A DNA stretch of 64,000 nt, taken from assembly GCF_032854445.1 (NCBI RefSeq), contig NC_088304.1, forward strand, positions 16,281,850 to 16,345,849, in the 5' to 3' direction. Below the pieces are notes generated by a model that was given only the letters and a program-made list of their open reading frames with translations, had not been told where the DNA came from and made no database searches. The translations under genes and the position numbers were made by a program. Source of the DNA: Liolophura sinensis. Its lineage: Eukaryota > Mollusca > Polyplacophora > Chitonida > Chitonidae. This document shows positions 24,801 to 37,046 of the stretch, one piece after another (position 1 is the stretch's first letter; every line of letters begins with the position of its first letter).

Positions 24801-25238
24801 AGGCAACTGTGCCTTTTCTATGGGTTATATATACATAATACAACGAGGTTATATGACTGATAACCTCTTTATTCTGTGAGTTCAGCGAAGTGTCGGTATA
24901 TATTCTAATACCGTCACTGATCAAGCAGACTAATCCACGAGCAACCGTCAAGGATGTTTAAAAGCGGTTGTTGATTTCAACCACATGAAACCAGTGAAAC
25001 GAAACATGCAACAGATTAGCTACGAACATAGCTGCGAATCAAGTGGTTGTAGGTAGGCTAGCGTCTGCCAGTTAACATGACATCGCTATAGGTGCAGTAA
25101 GATTACGATCCATTCTTCCAGTTGATATCTGGCTTTGATAGATATAGCGAAATTGGCAACCTCCAGTGTATCCACCAAATATTGAAACTGCATAAGCAAA
25201 ACAGCAGGAACAGGCTGGATAGGGATAGATAGACATGC

Positions 25239-25280
25239 CGCCGGACGGACGGACGGACGGACGGACGTACAGACGGACAG
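25239..25280. repeat. ACGG tetranucleotide microsatellite
   Basis: Six or more ACGG units with degenerate flanks, inside an open frame that is a by-product of the repeat. Confidence 0.9.
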
Positions 25281-25383
25281 ACAAAAGTGGGATATCATAT
25301 GATTCCACTCATCTGGCGTATGATATGGTCATCGACGAGAGGGTCTGTCCCTACCTCGACCCACAACTGCAATTAAAAGATTA

Positions 25384-25620
25384 TATTTATTTATTTATTT
25401 GATTGGTGTTTTACGCCGTACTCAAGAATATTTCATGGTGGGAGGAAATCGGGCACCGCCCGGGGGAAACCAACGACCATCCGCGGGTTGCTGACAGACC
25501 TTCCCACGTACGGCCAGAGAGGAAGCCAGCATGAGCTGGACATGAGCTCACAGCGACCGCATTGGTGAGAGGCTCCTGGGTCATTACGCTGCGCTAGCAC
25601 GCTAACCAGTTGAGCCACAT
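25384..25620 (-). repeat. SINE family 1, near full length
   Basis: Reverse-strand copy with poly-TTTA on the left (25384-25400), 3' module GTTTTACGCCGTACTCAAGA and head GCTAACCAGTTGAGCCACAT on the right. The middle of the 3' module is slightly deleted. Confidence 0.9.
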
Positions 25621-26634
25621 ATTATAGACCTGTGCTCATGCAACTAGCAGTAGGCCTCATACTGAAAACACCTATCGCCCATGACCAAACAGAGCATCAA
25701 AGTTGAATAACATTCCAAGACTGGGAACTTCAATTCTTGGAACGTGTAAAATATTTATTTATTTATTTGTTGATTTATTTATTTATTTGATTGTAGCCTA
25801 AACCAGACCGTCCTAACCTACCGGTACCCTATCGCTTTTCGGCCCTTGTTTTGTCAGAAAGGTTTGTAATTAATTATATTTAAGGAAATAAAACTTCCTC
25901 TAACTTACAATAACGGGCTGTAGTACTGGGGCATAACTGGTTGAAACATTTTTTTTCCTCCGCCGTGGGGGCGATAGCTCTAAATCTCATCTTAATGCGG
26001 GGAGATGGACTTCCGACCTCCATTCGAGGAGCTCCTTAGAAGTCTTACTTTCCATCGTCAATTCACGCCTTTGGGCTGTCACAACACGATTTCTTTGGCG
26101 TGACTATCGAATCGCATGATTTTCGTAGAGCTGTAGGAGTCTGCACATGTCAACTTACTGTCATTTACTGTTTACGACTTCCCTCCAGGAGCTAGTAGCG
26201 TCGTTTCCACTGTTCAGACAGGATTATGTTAAATAGCTATGTTTACGTCGACGTATACGAGATGTGCACGCTTTTCAGCAGAGGTTGAGTAGACTTACGG
26301 CTACGGTCCTCTGCATAAGCAATTTGATTGTTGCTCAACGCCTTATTCAATAATTATTCATTTATATGGCTGAAGGAAACCGGAGTTCCCGGTTTGAACC
26401 ACCAAGCTTTGACAATTTACTGAAGAATGTGACTTCAAGACACACGTGCACCATGTTGGTGGAACGTGTTAAGTTAAATGGTCGTACATGTGGACTAGTT
26501 AAGAGACAAACCATTGAGATCAAACTTGACAAAGACCACAACAAAATAGCTAATGACAGAAATACTTACACAAATGACTTCTTGCCTGGGCTACGGTCTC
26601 GAATTCTACTGCATGGCCAGGTGTAATGTTGGAT

Positions 26635-26762
26635 GTACATACATACATACATACATACAGACGTGAGGATGTCTCTCGGTTTTCTTCCACCATAGTGCTG
26701 GCCGCCATCGTATAAGTGAAATATTCTTCCGTACGGCGAAAAGCACCAAATAAATAAACAAA
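26635..26762 (+). repeat. TACA microsatellite and SINE family 1 3' fragment
   Basis: Six TACA units at about 26636-26660 are followed after a short gap by a SINE family 1 3' module (GTGCTGGCCGCCATCGTATA) with a mutated end (TTCCGTACGGCGAAAAGCAC). Confidence 0.8.
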
Positions 26763-27749
26763 TAAACCTACCGTGCGAAAAGTACTTCGCTGTTCTTCGG
26801 AGAAAATAGTTTATTATCCCTTCGGACAAAGGTAATAAAAATATTTTATATATTCGTATACAAGAATTATTGTAATAAATTTCATAGAGGAGTAAAACAC
26901 GGCTGCAACAACAGCCAGAACGTCAACGTATTTCATCCATACATACCGATATATCAGAACTTTACAAAATTGCCAAAAGGCATAAATGCATACAAAGCTT
27001 GATTTATTGTGTGATGAAGAAGCTTTATGCCACCAAACTCCTGTCTTCTCTACTGACACAAGCAAAGCAAAAAGCAGAAGAAAGTACGTTTTGTACAGTT
27101 ACAAAAATTCAGGCTTCAACAGTACATTGATTCTGAAGAAATCAAAACGTCTCACTGAAGGACCTGATAATCAGATACATACACCGAGATATCTGCACTT
27201 GGAATTTCTCTGGACAGTATCTATACAACTATTCTTTACCTAGATTTAATTGTTAATTGTTTTCTGTTTACTATAACCGGTTATCGCTACATAAACGGCA
27301 ACGGCAACAAAGTAACATCTATACAAGCGGGAAGTTAATGATCTGTTATCTTAAAATAACCCGTAAATAGCAAGAGAAAGATATATATTCACCTTCACTG
27401 TATTTAAAGGAAATTGAAGACTGCATAGATCGGTACATCTTACCCAGATTTGTATTTGTACAAAGACGACAACGGATTCCCAATGTATCTCGACTTGTAG
27501 AATTTCTTAGATTCTCTGTAAAATGTGATGATTTCAATATACGTCACAGGTTTTTGAATTCAAAAACAACTGTGCCAAGGATACTCCACCACACACCTCC
27601 ACTCTAATGTTTCTAAAATTTTAATGAGCATAACACTCTTGTTGGCAAATATGTGCACAGCGTTCTGCTTATATGCTGGGGCCAGGGGCTATATAAGCAT
27701 TCATGTTTATTACATCAGCACGATGCTTTCATGAACAACTGCAATCAAA

Positions 27750-28230
27750 ACTCGACTGAACTGCGAGTGATTTGGTGCCTAGAATATCGACTGTCTGCTC
27801 CAAATCATTGAACTGTTGACTGCATCTCTCTTACATCTTATCAGCTTTATGTTATTCAGATATTATTTCTTACATATGTTTGGAGAACTAGTGTTTTACG
27901 TTGTTTTTGGAACGGGATATTGCGATCATCGACTTGAAACGCCCCAAACGTTTACACAACTGAGATACATACATGTATTTTGTTACCCACAACTGATATT
28001 CTAGCATGGTTTTGAATACTGATTTCACTCATTCGCCTAAAACATACCTTGCGTCTTTCCAACATCATTGAACACTGTTCACTGCTTCTCTTTGAATGAT
28101 TCCTTCTTATTCTGGCACTTAATATACTTTTTTAGCTCTTTGGTGGTTTGTATTATACGTCGTTTTGGGAAGTGGAGGTGCGATTATTCACCTGGAACGT
28201 TCTTATTGGTTGACGGCTGCTATACGAATA
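27750..28230 (+). repeat. Two diverged direct copies of an unknown segment
   Basis: The segment 27750-27960 (TGAACTGTTGACTGCATCTC, ACGTTGTTTTTGGAACGGGA) is echoed at 28020-28230 (TTGAACACTGTTCACTGCTT, ACGTCGTTTTGGGAAGTGGA). The end of the second copy, including ATTGGTTGAC and ACGAATATCTG, is also found at 19257-19300. It looks like an old dispersed repeat rather than a gene. Confidence 0.5.
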
Positions 28231-28576
28231 TCTGTTTCGATGCATAGATACGAATGCCGAACTTGACATGAAGATTCTTATCACGCCGAATTTATACAAC
28301 GGGTAAGGATCGTTTAAATTCTGACATCGCTAAAATTTTACCCGTATGGTATGATAGCAATGTACGTATCTCGCCATGTAACATGGCCACAAACCCCCAT
28401 TAGTTTTCCATAAACGACAATGTTAATGTTTAGCGCTGTAACTCAGCCCCAAACATTCCGAGGCCAATAAGCTTTGGTGTATAGCTGGTCCGGCCTGTGA
28501 GAAAGAAGCCATTAAAATCTTGACATAGGTTGACCATCAAAATCTGGACCTTTCTATGCCAGCAGCTGGGAGGGGT

Positions 28577-28839
28577 GCCTAGCAACGCCAAGGGGACGTC
28601 ACTCGCAGCCTCATCACCAGCTATCTCCTTGTGTCCTCTCGCCCAGAATTTTAAACTTTCATCAGTAAAACTCATACCTGCCCAAAGCGTAGACAATTTC
28701 CATCATTTTGATACCAAGCATGCACGTGTACACCAAAATCGGCAGGCCGGCAGCAAAAAAAGACTTTACACCCTAAAATACACAGAATTACAGTCGTTAT
28801 TACATTACAACGGAAGTTGTAGTGGGCGTCTGTGTCCAC
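28577..28839. repeat. 263-bp dispersed repeat, copy 1
   Basis: Matches 43445-43707 at roughly 93% by eye over its whole length, from GCCTAGCAACG to TGTGTCCA. No terminal repeats or tRNA-like head were seen. A reverse-strand open frame crosses copy 1 but is broken in copy 2. Confidence 0.85.
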
Positions 28840-28847
28840 ATTTGTTA

Positions 28848-29452
28848 AGCCCCATCCAGACTATCCAACATCACCCTCAACTTTTGTTGATTCAACAAGA
28901 GTCAACTTAAAGTTGAGGGAACAAGTTGAGACGTGTTGAGTAGTTTGGACGGGTTCCTCAACTTCGTTCAACAACACTCAACACTATCCAACACGGTTGA
29001 ATCGGAAATGTGCATATGTATTTTTGGTCAACAAGTTGAGTGAAGTTGAGGGAAAGTAGCCAATCAGCGGGTGTGTAGAAATAACGTGACCGTCGTAAAA
29101 AACACAACCTGGGCAAAATGGCAACAAAAGAGAGAAACTGGTCTCATTATCAGACATCTTCTACGCCGAACATCCATGGCAATAAGCGCAGTCGATAAAC
29201 CCACGACACGATTCTTCCGGCTGCTCGCCATTGTGTCTCATGCACTGGAGAGAAAATATGAATTTTTCCCTCCAATTTATCGAAAAAAAAAAAACACACC
29301 GTTCAACTCACGTCAACAGTGTTGGACAAAGTTGACCCATCTGATTTGTAGTGTGGGCGGGACACTCAACTTACCTCAACAACTTTCATCTTGCTGTTGA
29401 CTTTTGTTGTGTCAGCAAAAGTTGAGCGATGTTGGATAGTCTGGGCGGGGTT
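28848..29452. mobile_element. MITE with TTA target duplication, PIF/Harbinger-like
   Basis: A 605-bp element with inverted ends (left CCAGACTATCCAACATC; the right end is its reverse complement, GATGTTGGATAGTCTGG), flanked by TTA on both sides (28845-28847 and 29453-29455). The subterminal parts are dense in CAACTT/AAGTTG words in both orientations. The middle has a short unrelated stretch near 29110-29270. No transposase frame, so it is non-autonomous. A 3-bp TTA duplication is typical of PIF/Harbinger, and the family call rests on that. Confidence 0.75.
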
Positions 29453-30698
29453 TTAGATCATGGGTGTTGTGTGACTGTTTGATTGCACATCACAAAAGCT
29501 GGCGCGTTAATCACATTCCATTAAATGTTTACAATAAATAGAAATGTCCAAAACTTTTGTTCTTAAAAGTATGTCTAATTCCTCATACCCCGGGGCTGTA
29601 TGCAACGTACACTCATAGTCTTGAAAAAGATCACCACGTTGTACATATGAATAATTGCAATCATAAAGCCCATCTAAGATACATGCAGTCATGACAGCTT
29701 GTAAATTTGGATATTAGTTAAATGTATTCGCCTAGAAAATTCCCTGCGTTAGTCCGATTTCTAGGCTAAAAGGTTTGAAATGTAAATTTTTATCCATTTT
29801 TATTTTTTCATTGCTATAACTGACACCATTTGACATTGATCAGTTTTATACGAGAGAATATACTTGAACTGTTTTAGAGAGTCAGTTTAATGTTTTTACA
29901 TTTCAATTTTAAATGCTGATGTCTTTCTTTTCTATACAGCGAATTTCATGATATCAGGTTTGTTCCGTGCATGTCTAAATTTTGATTCCTTCATCCTTCG
30001 TTTTAAGAACAAATATGTACTAATTTTTAATTTTTAATGAATTATTACTATTATCATATTCATTGAGTTATTTTTTTTCGAATGATTTTCAACATGATTG
30101 GGTACAGCTACGCTTGGCCAGTCTATCAGTAATTGATTCTAACTGTTTTCCATGAACAGGAGACTATTTAAAAAGAGACACTGGGAAAAGCTTTCAGCCC
30201 ATGTCTCAGTAGACAAAACTGAGCACAATGCACACAATAACAAACTTAACCAATCTGCAGCATGCCGATACATCATTTTACCCTTAGCAGGCAGAAAAAA
30301 CGTGTCACATATGTTCCACTGGGAGGAGGGAAACAGATGGACAGTAAATGTGTAAATAAAGTTCTGTGAGGCAAGAACAGATACATGTTTGTATGGCCGA
30401 TTTTTGTGATTCATACATACAAACGTCAATAGTGATTTGAATTATTCTGATGCGACATAAAGGTTAGAGGAGAGGCGCGTACTAGAGTTACACCGCGTGT
30501 CAATGAGTTGTTTATCAGGACTTGTCCAGGATATTACTTCGTCTGCCTTGGTAAACATACATGTAGCGAACAGCCGCAAAGATTATTACACTAACCAATC
30601 AGCGTTGATCCAATTAGTGGACGACTGTTAATTGACGAATATTCAAGCCGTGTGGGAGAGATGTAGAGGGTTCAGAAGCTCGAACACTACAAAGCAGA

Positions 30699-32907
30699 AT
30701 GGCCGTTCACTTCGGTAAGGTTTCCACGAGACGCCAGAGCAGCGTCGGTAGTTTTCATCTTATGTACATGGGAAAGTCTGACGACAAAATGACGTTAGAC
30801 GCCATTAGAGCTCGCCAGACGTCCGACACGTCTGAAGACAACGTCAACACAGACGTCAACTGGCATATCGACGAAAACGACAGCGGGAAATGCATCGACG
30901 AGGAGACAATCTTGCTGAACGTAGGCGGGCAGATTTTTGAGACGTTTGCATCCACGCTGAAACGTTCGGCCAAAATGTGCAAGCTTTCTAACGAAGCCTT
31001 TCTGCGTTCCCACTACCGCGTCTCCCACGGGGATTATTTCTTTGACAGAGATCCAGATTCTTTCCGGAGTGTCCTGGAGTTTCTCCGAACGGGTCAGCTT
31101 CACGTCCCCACTCACATCTGTGGTCCGGCGATGAAACGGGAGCTTCTGTACTGGGGGATGGACGACGATAGGATCGAACGCTGTTGCTGGGGGTATTACA
31201 ATACATGGAACAGCCAAAACCATTCTCTGGACGAAATGGAAAAGGACATCAACTCGTCGGGATTAGCGTACAACATCAACGAAGCCACTGCCACCCGATG
31301 GCAGATGATAAAAGCACGAGTGTGGAGCTTTTTGGAAGACCCCTCTTCCTCAAAGCCAGCAAAGGTACTATATGATTTAAAGATTTTATGCTCTAATGTT
31401 TACCAGCTAATAATTAAATGCTATTTGTGTTTATGATATATTTTTGGTTTGATGCGATCCCTGTGTGCACGAAATATTGATGCACAATCCAGGTTCCTCA
31501 CTCTATGATTCAGATTCTCAAAAAATGCAAATACCGAAAGACTTTAGAAGATAGAGTTTTGTCAAAATAGGCCTATGTGACAAGATTTGTCAATTTATCC
31601 CAGTAGGGAAAACAGCCCGGCGAAAAATGTAGGCGTACTCTTTTCTTCTTTTCTGTGATATGTCAATAATTCCACTAGGTCCACGCATTTAGAGGTCGTG
31701 AGGTGGAAACCAGGTGAATAGGCCTATATATGTGTCAAGGCTCTATGGACTTAAGCGACAGAGATTAAAATTTCCAAGCTTCGAAAAATACGTCCACAGA
31801 AAAATGGCTGATATTTGAGAATTTTTTTTGTCTGTTAATAAGAATGTACTCGTATATTTAAACAAAAGGTGTTGTTGTAACTAATTCTGTGTGATGTGGT
31901 TTAACCCCTCTAAAGGAAGATTCCAATTCGTTCCGCAGGTCTACACGTGGATTTCCATAGTGGTTGTTCTCATTTCCATTTTCACCTTCTGCGCAGAAAC
32001 TCACCCTGCCTTCCAAGTGAGTCCAGAGGACGACATCCTGGCGGATTATTTCATCACGGATAATGTAGTTAGGAAGGATAACGTGGTTCTTAGTAGCGCT
32101 CAAAAGAGTCATCCGACCAACAAGTCAAACCCAGCGAAACATGGAACTATGATCAACTCCACAGAGGGTGAGACGCCCGAGCATTTGGTGCCACACGCGG
32201 CGCTCATTATTGTCGACTTCCTCTGCTTGATCTTTTTCACCTTAGAGTTTTTCGTTCGACTGTTTTTCTCTCCACTGAAGAAAAAATTTCTCTCATCTCC
32301 GCTCAATATCATCGACATAGTCGCTGTTTTGCCAGACTACGTGGAACTGGTTGTGATCAGCATGGATCCGGACGAACGGAAAGTCTCGTCGTTTGTGGAT
32401 TTTATTTTCATTCTGCGAATCATTCGCATCCTGAGGGTGTTCCGATTGATCCGCCATGTTCCTGGCTTGTGGATTTTACTATTTACGCTGCGCGCCAGCG
32501 TGAACGAGCTGATCCTCATGATGGTGTTTCTCATGATCGGCATGTTGGTGTTCGCCGCGCTCATGTACTTTGCCGAAAGTCATGTCAAGACTGATTTTAC
32601 TAATATCCCCGTGGGCTTTTGGTGGAGCCTGGTTACCATGACGACGGTTGGCTATGGTGACGTGTATCCGAAAACTGGTGTAGGATATGTCGTTGGTTCC
32701 TTGTGTGCCTTGGTTGGGCTCCTCATGCTCGCATTAACTGTTCCAATCATTGTTGGAAACTTTGTTCTGTATTACACACACATTCAGTATATTCTTAATA
32801 GGAAAAGTAAAAATGATCTTAACAACACCGAGGAAAATCTTCTTCTTGAGGAAGAAATCTCCTCGGATTTGGAATCAAAAAGCAACAATTGTTGCCCTTG
32901 CGCTTGA
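30699..32907 (+). CDS. Shaw/Kv3-type voltage-gated potassium channel subunit (gene C)
   Basis: Two coding exons, 30699-31364 and 31939-32907, joined in phase 0 (AAG|GTACTA, CCGCAG|GTC), give 544 residues. T1 (ILLNVGGQIFETFASTLKRS) keeps the zinc site and ERCCWGYYN. S1 starts at VYTWIS (residue 223), S4 has Arg at 382, 385, 388, 391 and 394, and the filter is TTVGYGDVYPKT, with the YP-K/Q-T of Kv3. S6 reads TVPIIVGNF, lacking the first proline of PXP, as in gene B. The S1-S2 loop has two N-x-S/T sites (NKS, NST). The C-terminus is acidic and ends in a cysteine cluster (NNCCPCA). It is closest to gene B and in inverted orientation to it. The intron is 574 bp. Confidence 0.95.
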
Positions 32908-34726
32908 AATAAAAGACCACATTTGGTAAAACTGTATATAAAAAGTGACTAAAAACGACATTTTTATATAGATTTTTTGAAACCTCATAAATTTCCACTT
33001 TTCTTTAATGAGAATCCACCGATCTTCCATGATGAATATTTGCCGCGACGTCATTGTGTTGTGGTTTACGAGTCGTACTTTCGGTATATACAAAATTATC
33101 ATCACAATTGTGAATTTTATGGTTTGCAAAAGGCAGCCAATGAGAAGCTAAAGCTTGGTCATAAAAATTCGACAGAACAGAACACTATATGCTTCATTCT
33201 GTGTGAGTTCCATTATATGACACTCAAATCTACGTCGTTAATTTTTCATCCGTCAGCATATAAGAACTGGGTCCTTCTTCCGAGATATATTTCTTCAGAC
33301 TGAACAAAATCAGCAGACTGCAATTGGGCTTCGTGACACCCGGTACACTTATCGTCGTCAGCTTCAGATTGTTGGATAGAGCTGAAGACTTTTTGCCCCG
33401 GGTAACTACGCAACCCATGGAGATTATCAAGGCGACAAAATACTATGGCCTCATTTCCAACAGCAACAGCTCCAAAAAATGGTGGTCATTCTAAGTTGAC
33501 TTTATGAGATGTTGTAGAGAATAGTGTAAGCTGTGTGTGGTGATATATAGCATGGTCATACGCGAAGGCTTGGGGATATATATTTATGAAGCTGAAGATG
33601 ACAATTTTATTACATATCAATGCGCCTATGTAACTTTGACTCTCCCTTTTACTATGGCTACAGTCTCTCCCTCACAACATGGGGAAATTTCTTATTAAAG
33701 CAGGACCATAAAGACATAGTGATGTGGCGCCCTTAAGCTCAGAGCACAAAAACTTTTAATTGGAAAACACAATTCTTTTCAAAGTTGATAACTATGTTAT
33801 TCAACATCAACTATAGCTGTGCCATTTAAAAGATAGTTTTAGCAAGAGTGGTCTATTTTTTTTTACCTTGAGCAAAGATACGAAAGAAAATGATTGTCAT
33901 ATTATATACATACATTTGTATATGTCTGTCTGTGTGTGTGTGTGTTTAAAGCGTGTACTAATAGCTCTATAAGTATGGACAGATATAGTGGAGAACGCAA
34001 TTTTTCAACCTCTCCCTGAAATCCTACTCTAGCACACTACGATGAAAGAAGCTGCATAACACTTTCTGCTCAGGGAAGATTTGTACAGCCTATTTGTGAC
34101 TACAAATTACTGGTCTTCTGAACAACACGAAATCCATCAGCATACTCCATTTGCTCTTATGCGTTGCTCAAGATGCGTTAACTACTGCTCACAGATTTGT
34201 AACAAAATCGGCGGTGAAAAAGCTCGTAACATTATTTGTAAGTAGGTCAATTAGGCTTTTTGATCGATGCTTTGCTGTTTTGAAACATGCCACTATAATC
34301 TTTTGCAAGATCGGTACAAATAACATATTGCATTTCACCTTGCATAAGAGCATTGTTTAATACATGTATATATCATCTATGAAGAAACCCTGAAAACATT
34401 TTCTTTGTGCCAATGTGTATGAGGAAAGTAAAAGTTATATGACAAAATGTATCCTGGTATGTCATTTTGTGGATAACATTGACAATATAGGGGGATTACA
34501 AGCTTCCTTGAGCTCAAGATAAAATATTAAAACTATTGCAACCCCAACTGTATTTGAAAGTATTTGTTTTTATATGAAAAATGTTTAAATATACATCATA
34601 TACACATCGAAAGAAACCCCAGCTCTCAACGCCGGTCATGTTAAATTTGGAGTTAAAATTGCAAGATCTACGAAGAACGTGTTGAACTTAAGCTTCTTCA
34701 CTTGAGTTTCTTAATTTGTGTTCTAT

Positions 34727-34951
34727 TCAGATTTGCTGTATTGTATAAAGATTGATCCATCTTGTTTCGCCCTGACAGTTGACAAACATGGAAATAGTAG
34801 AATTAAAATACATCAGTACTATTTGACTGGCACTATCACATGACAAGCACTCGACGCAAGTCTGCATGCATGTACTGTAATCATATCTTAAGGCAAAACC
34901 TCCTTGTATCACAATGACGAGGAGCGTGAAGACACAGACAGTTGTACACAT
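34727..34951 (-). CDS. Possible small secreted cysteine-rich peptide (weak)
   Basis: An open frame of 74 residues begins at an ATG at 34951. The first 20 residues, MCTTVCVFTLLVIVIQGGFA, look like a signal peptide with a small residue at the expected cleavage point. The rest has five cysteines, four of them spaced C-x3-C-x2-C-x2-C (CMQTCVECLSC), and one N-x-S/T site. No family was recognised and there is no supporting neighbour, splice site or copy. It could be the first exon of a longer gene or chance. The reading frame extends five codons upstream to a GTG, which was not chosen. Confidence 0.25.
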   Translation of the reverse strand: MCTTVCVFTLLVIVIQGGFALRYDYSTCMQTCVECLSCDSASQIVLMYFNSTISMFVNCQGETRWINLYTIQQI

Positions 34952-35208
34952 ATACACCACGTTCACTGATGCTATTTTTGTGACATCAGCCTCTGGCCGT
35001 GGCCTTTCTACTCACAGTGTCCCATTTGACTTAATGAATAACTAATAACCTGCAATTACACGTCCGGTATAATTTATGAAGTTAGTCTGTCACGCATAAT
35101 GAGTACAGATAAGGGTAGATATAAAGAGGTAGCTCAGCAGTTAGATCTGAGGTTTGTTCCATTCTTCGCAGCTTAGCTTTCAGAAATACAAACTATGGAA
35201 ATTAATAT

Positions 35209-35405
35209 GGGCCGTACGTGGGAAGGTCTGTCAGCAACCTGCGGATGGTCGTGGGTCTCACCCGGTTTCCTCACACCATAATGCTGGCCGCCGTCGTATA
35301 AGTGAAATATTCTTGAGTACGGCGTAAAATACTAATCAAATAAATAAATAAATACTAATCTGAGAATATGGCCAACCGATCTGAGCTACTCAGTAGTACA
35401 GAGCT
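35209..35405 (+). repeat. SINE family 1 3' half with extra shared 3' flank
   Basis: The SINE middle and 3' module (35209-35354) are followed by CTAATCTGAGAATATGGCCA and about 30 more bases that also follow the SINE at 60935-61185. The shared flank suggests a longer SINE variant or a transduced 3' flank. Confidence 0.75.
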
Positions 35406-35934
35406 GTCGTTGTGCACCATCCACTCAGTGTAATTTAGAATGCACCTAACTTCCAGTTTTTGAGATTCTCCTCTTCATGTTATGTAGACAAGTGGGGTAA
35501 TAAAATATATTTTGAGTTCAAAGCAATAAAGTTTATTTTAATTGAAATCATTGCGGTTAGTATTTTACAATCAACCGCGGTGATTTTGATTGACTGTCAA
35601 AGTGAGCATTTGACTAAAGAGTTATTTTATATACTTCATATAAGACAAGACGGAATTATCGTCAGTTAAAATCTGTATATATATTTGCACGCTGGGTTGC
35701 TTTGGGTGTTCGTGGTATGCGTACAGCACAGGTCATATGAAGAGCTAATCCTTGTAATTATGACTTCCACGGAGCAATCATTGTAACCAGACACATCATC
35801 GTATGGTTTAGCACACAGGGCCCTATGTATTGCTCATGTTATTCCGTTATTGCCTTGGGCAATGATGATGCAACGAATTGCCGCTTATATAAGTTCACCC
35901 TAACTTCCAAGGCAACCCATTAGCTTAAAGGTGG

Positions 35935-37046
35935 AGAAAACATAAAAATGACATAAACTTCAGATGAAAGAGTGCGAAAAGTTATTCCTAAACTTGGTTT
36001 TCAATATTTTTCCCGATTTTTCCTTAAAGGAGAAGAAAATTTAAATATTAATCAAATACCATTGAAAAGAGTATGCTTTTCCCAGCAGGTGCATGCCATA
36101 AAAAAATTTTAATATGTACCTCAAGTTGATAAATTATAAATAAAGTCAACGCCAACATCCGCTGTTGGCAACTCCATTTTGCCTAAGGACTAGTCCTGAA
36201 GTCTTCCGTGTTCAGAGAACTGCCGTCGGAAACTGCCGAAGTGCAGTTTCTACATTTCCGGTAATACTCTTCTTCCCAGAAGGTAGCAAACAGTACAGTT
36301 CGTTTTCCGCTTGACGATCGGGAAACCGGAATGTTGCACTTAAATTCCGAGTTTACACAAACATGCCGGCAGTCTTAACAACACTCACTGGATGAGAGGC
36401 AACACACCCCCAGCATAAATTACAGGGTGTTAAAGATGGAGGACGCCATGGACTCGGCGATTCATGCCAGCTTTGCCGTTTTCAGGCTTTCCGTGTATGG
36501 CGAGGAAAAATCGCAAAATTATGCAGCAGGCACCACCAGATAGATAAAAATTTGCTGTTTTCAGCCTATAGTGTCATGTTTTTAGGTTTTTTTCTCCTTT
36601 AAGGAGAAAAAGACACTTGAAAATAATTTTTGTATGGTGGGAATTTGGGACCACCGTTTGGTATTTGTAGTCTTTGTTTATGTCATAAATGAGGATGTAA
36701 CACAGGCTTAGTAAATATTTTTGCACTAGAATTTGTTCTTTTCAGCTAGCAAATGTATGAACCTCAATTTGGATATTTACATATTTAATATGTTGATAAA
36801 CATTATCATAATTTAGGTTAAATGCATCTGTTATGCATCGATATAAACAACAAATTTACATTCTAATAGATTTATTGGACAAGCATCACATCCTTATTTA
36901 GAACATTATTATGCAACAACGGTAAATGCCAAAAGTTCCAAATACCCACCATACAAAAATATATTCAAATACCTTTTTCTCTTGAAAAAAAAATATATTA
37001 AAGATCATTTTTTGACGCTCTTTTCATCTGTTTTCTTCTCCTTTAA
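35935..37046. mobile_element. Nested cluster of TTAA-flanked MITEs
   Basis: Three layers can be read. An outer element has ends near 35935 (TTAAAGGTGGAGAAAACA) and 37046 (TTTTCTTCTCCTTTAA), with matching subterminal CAGATGAAA...GAG words. Inside it sits a 579-bp element at 36024-36602 with perfect inverted ends AAAGGAGAAGAAAA; its twin is at 57495-58080. Directly next to it, sharing the TTAA at 36599-36602, is a third piece reaching about 36990, with a terminal inverted repeat of about 46 bp around TTTTTGTATGGTGGG. TTAA flanks would fit piggyBac-like elements; a TA duplication with longer ends (mariner-like) cannot be excluded. No transposase was seen. Confidence 0.65.

Larger units (their letters stand above)
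22610..30698. other. Intergenic region between Kv genes B and C
   Basis: An 8-kb spacer between divergently transcribed channel genes, so it should contain both promoters. No extra exon was recognised. It holds an AT microsatellite, SINE copies of families 1 and 2, an ACGG array, two diverged copies of one segment (27750-27960 and 28020-28230), a 263-bp dispersed repeat and a Harbinger-like MITE. The 29460-30690 stretch is AT-rich with nothing recognisable. Confidence 0.6.
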
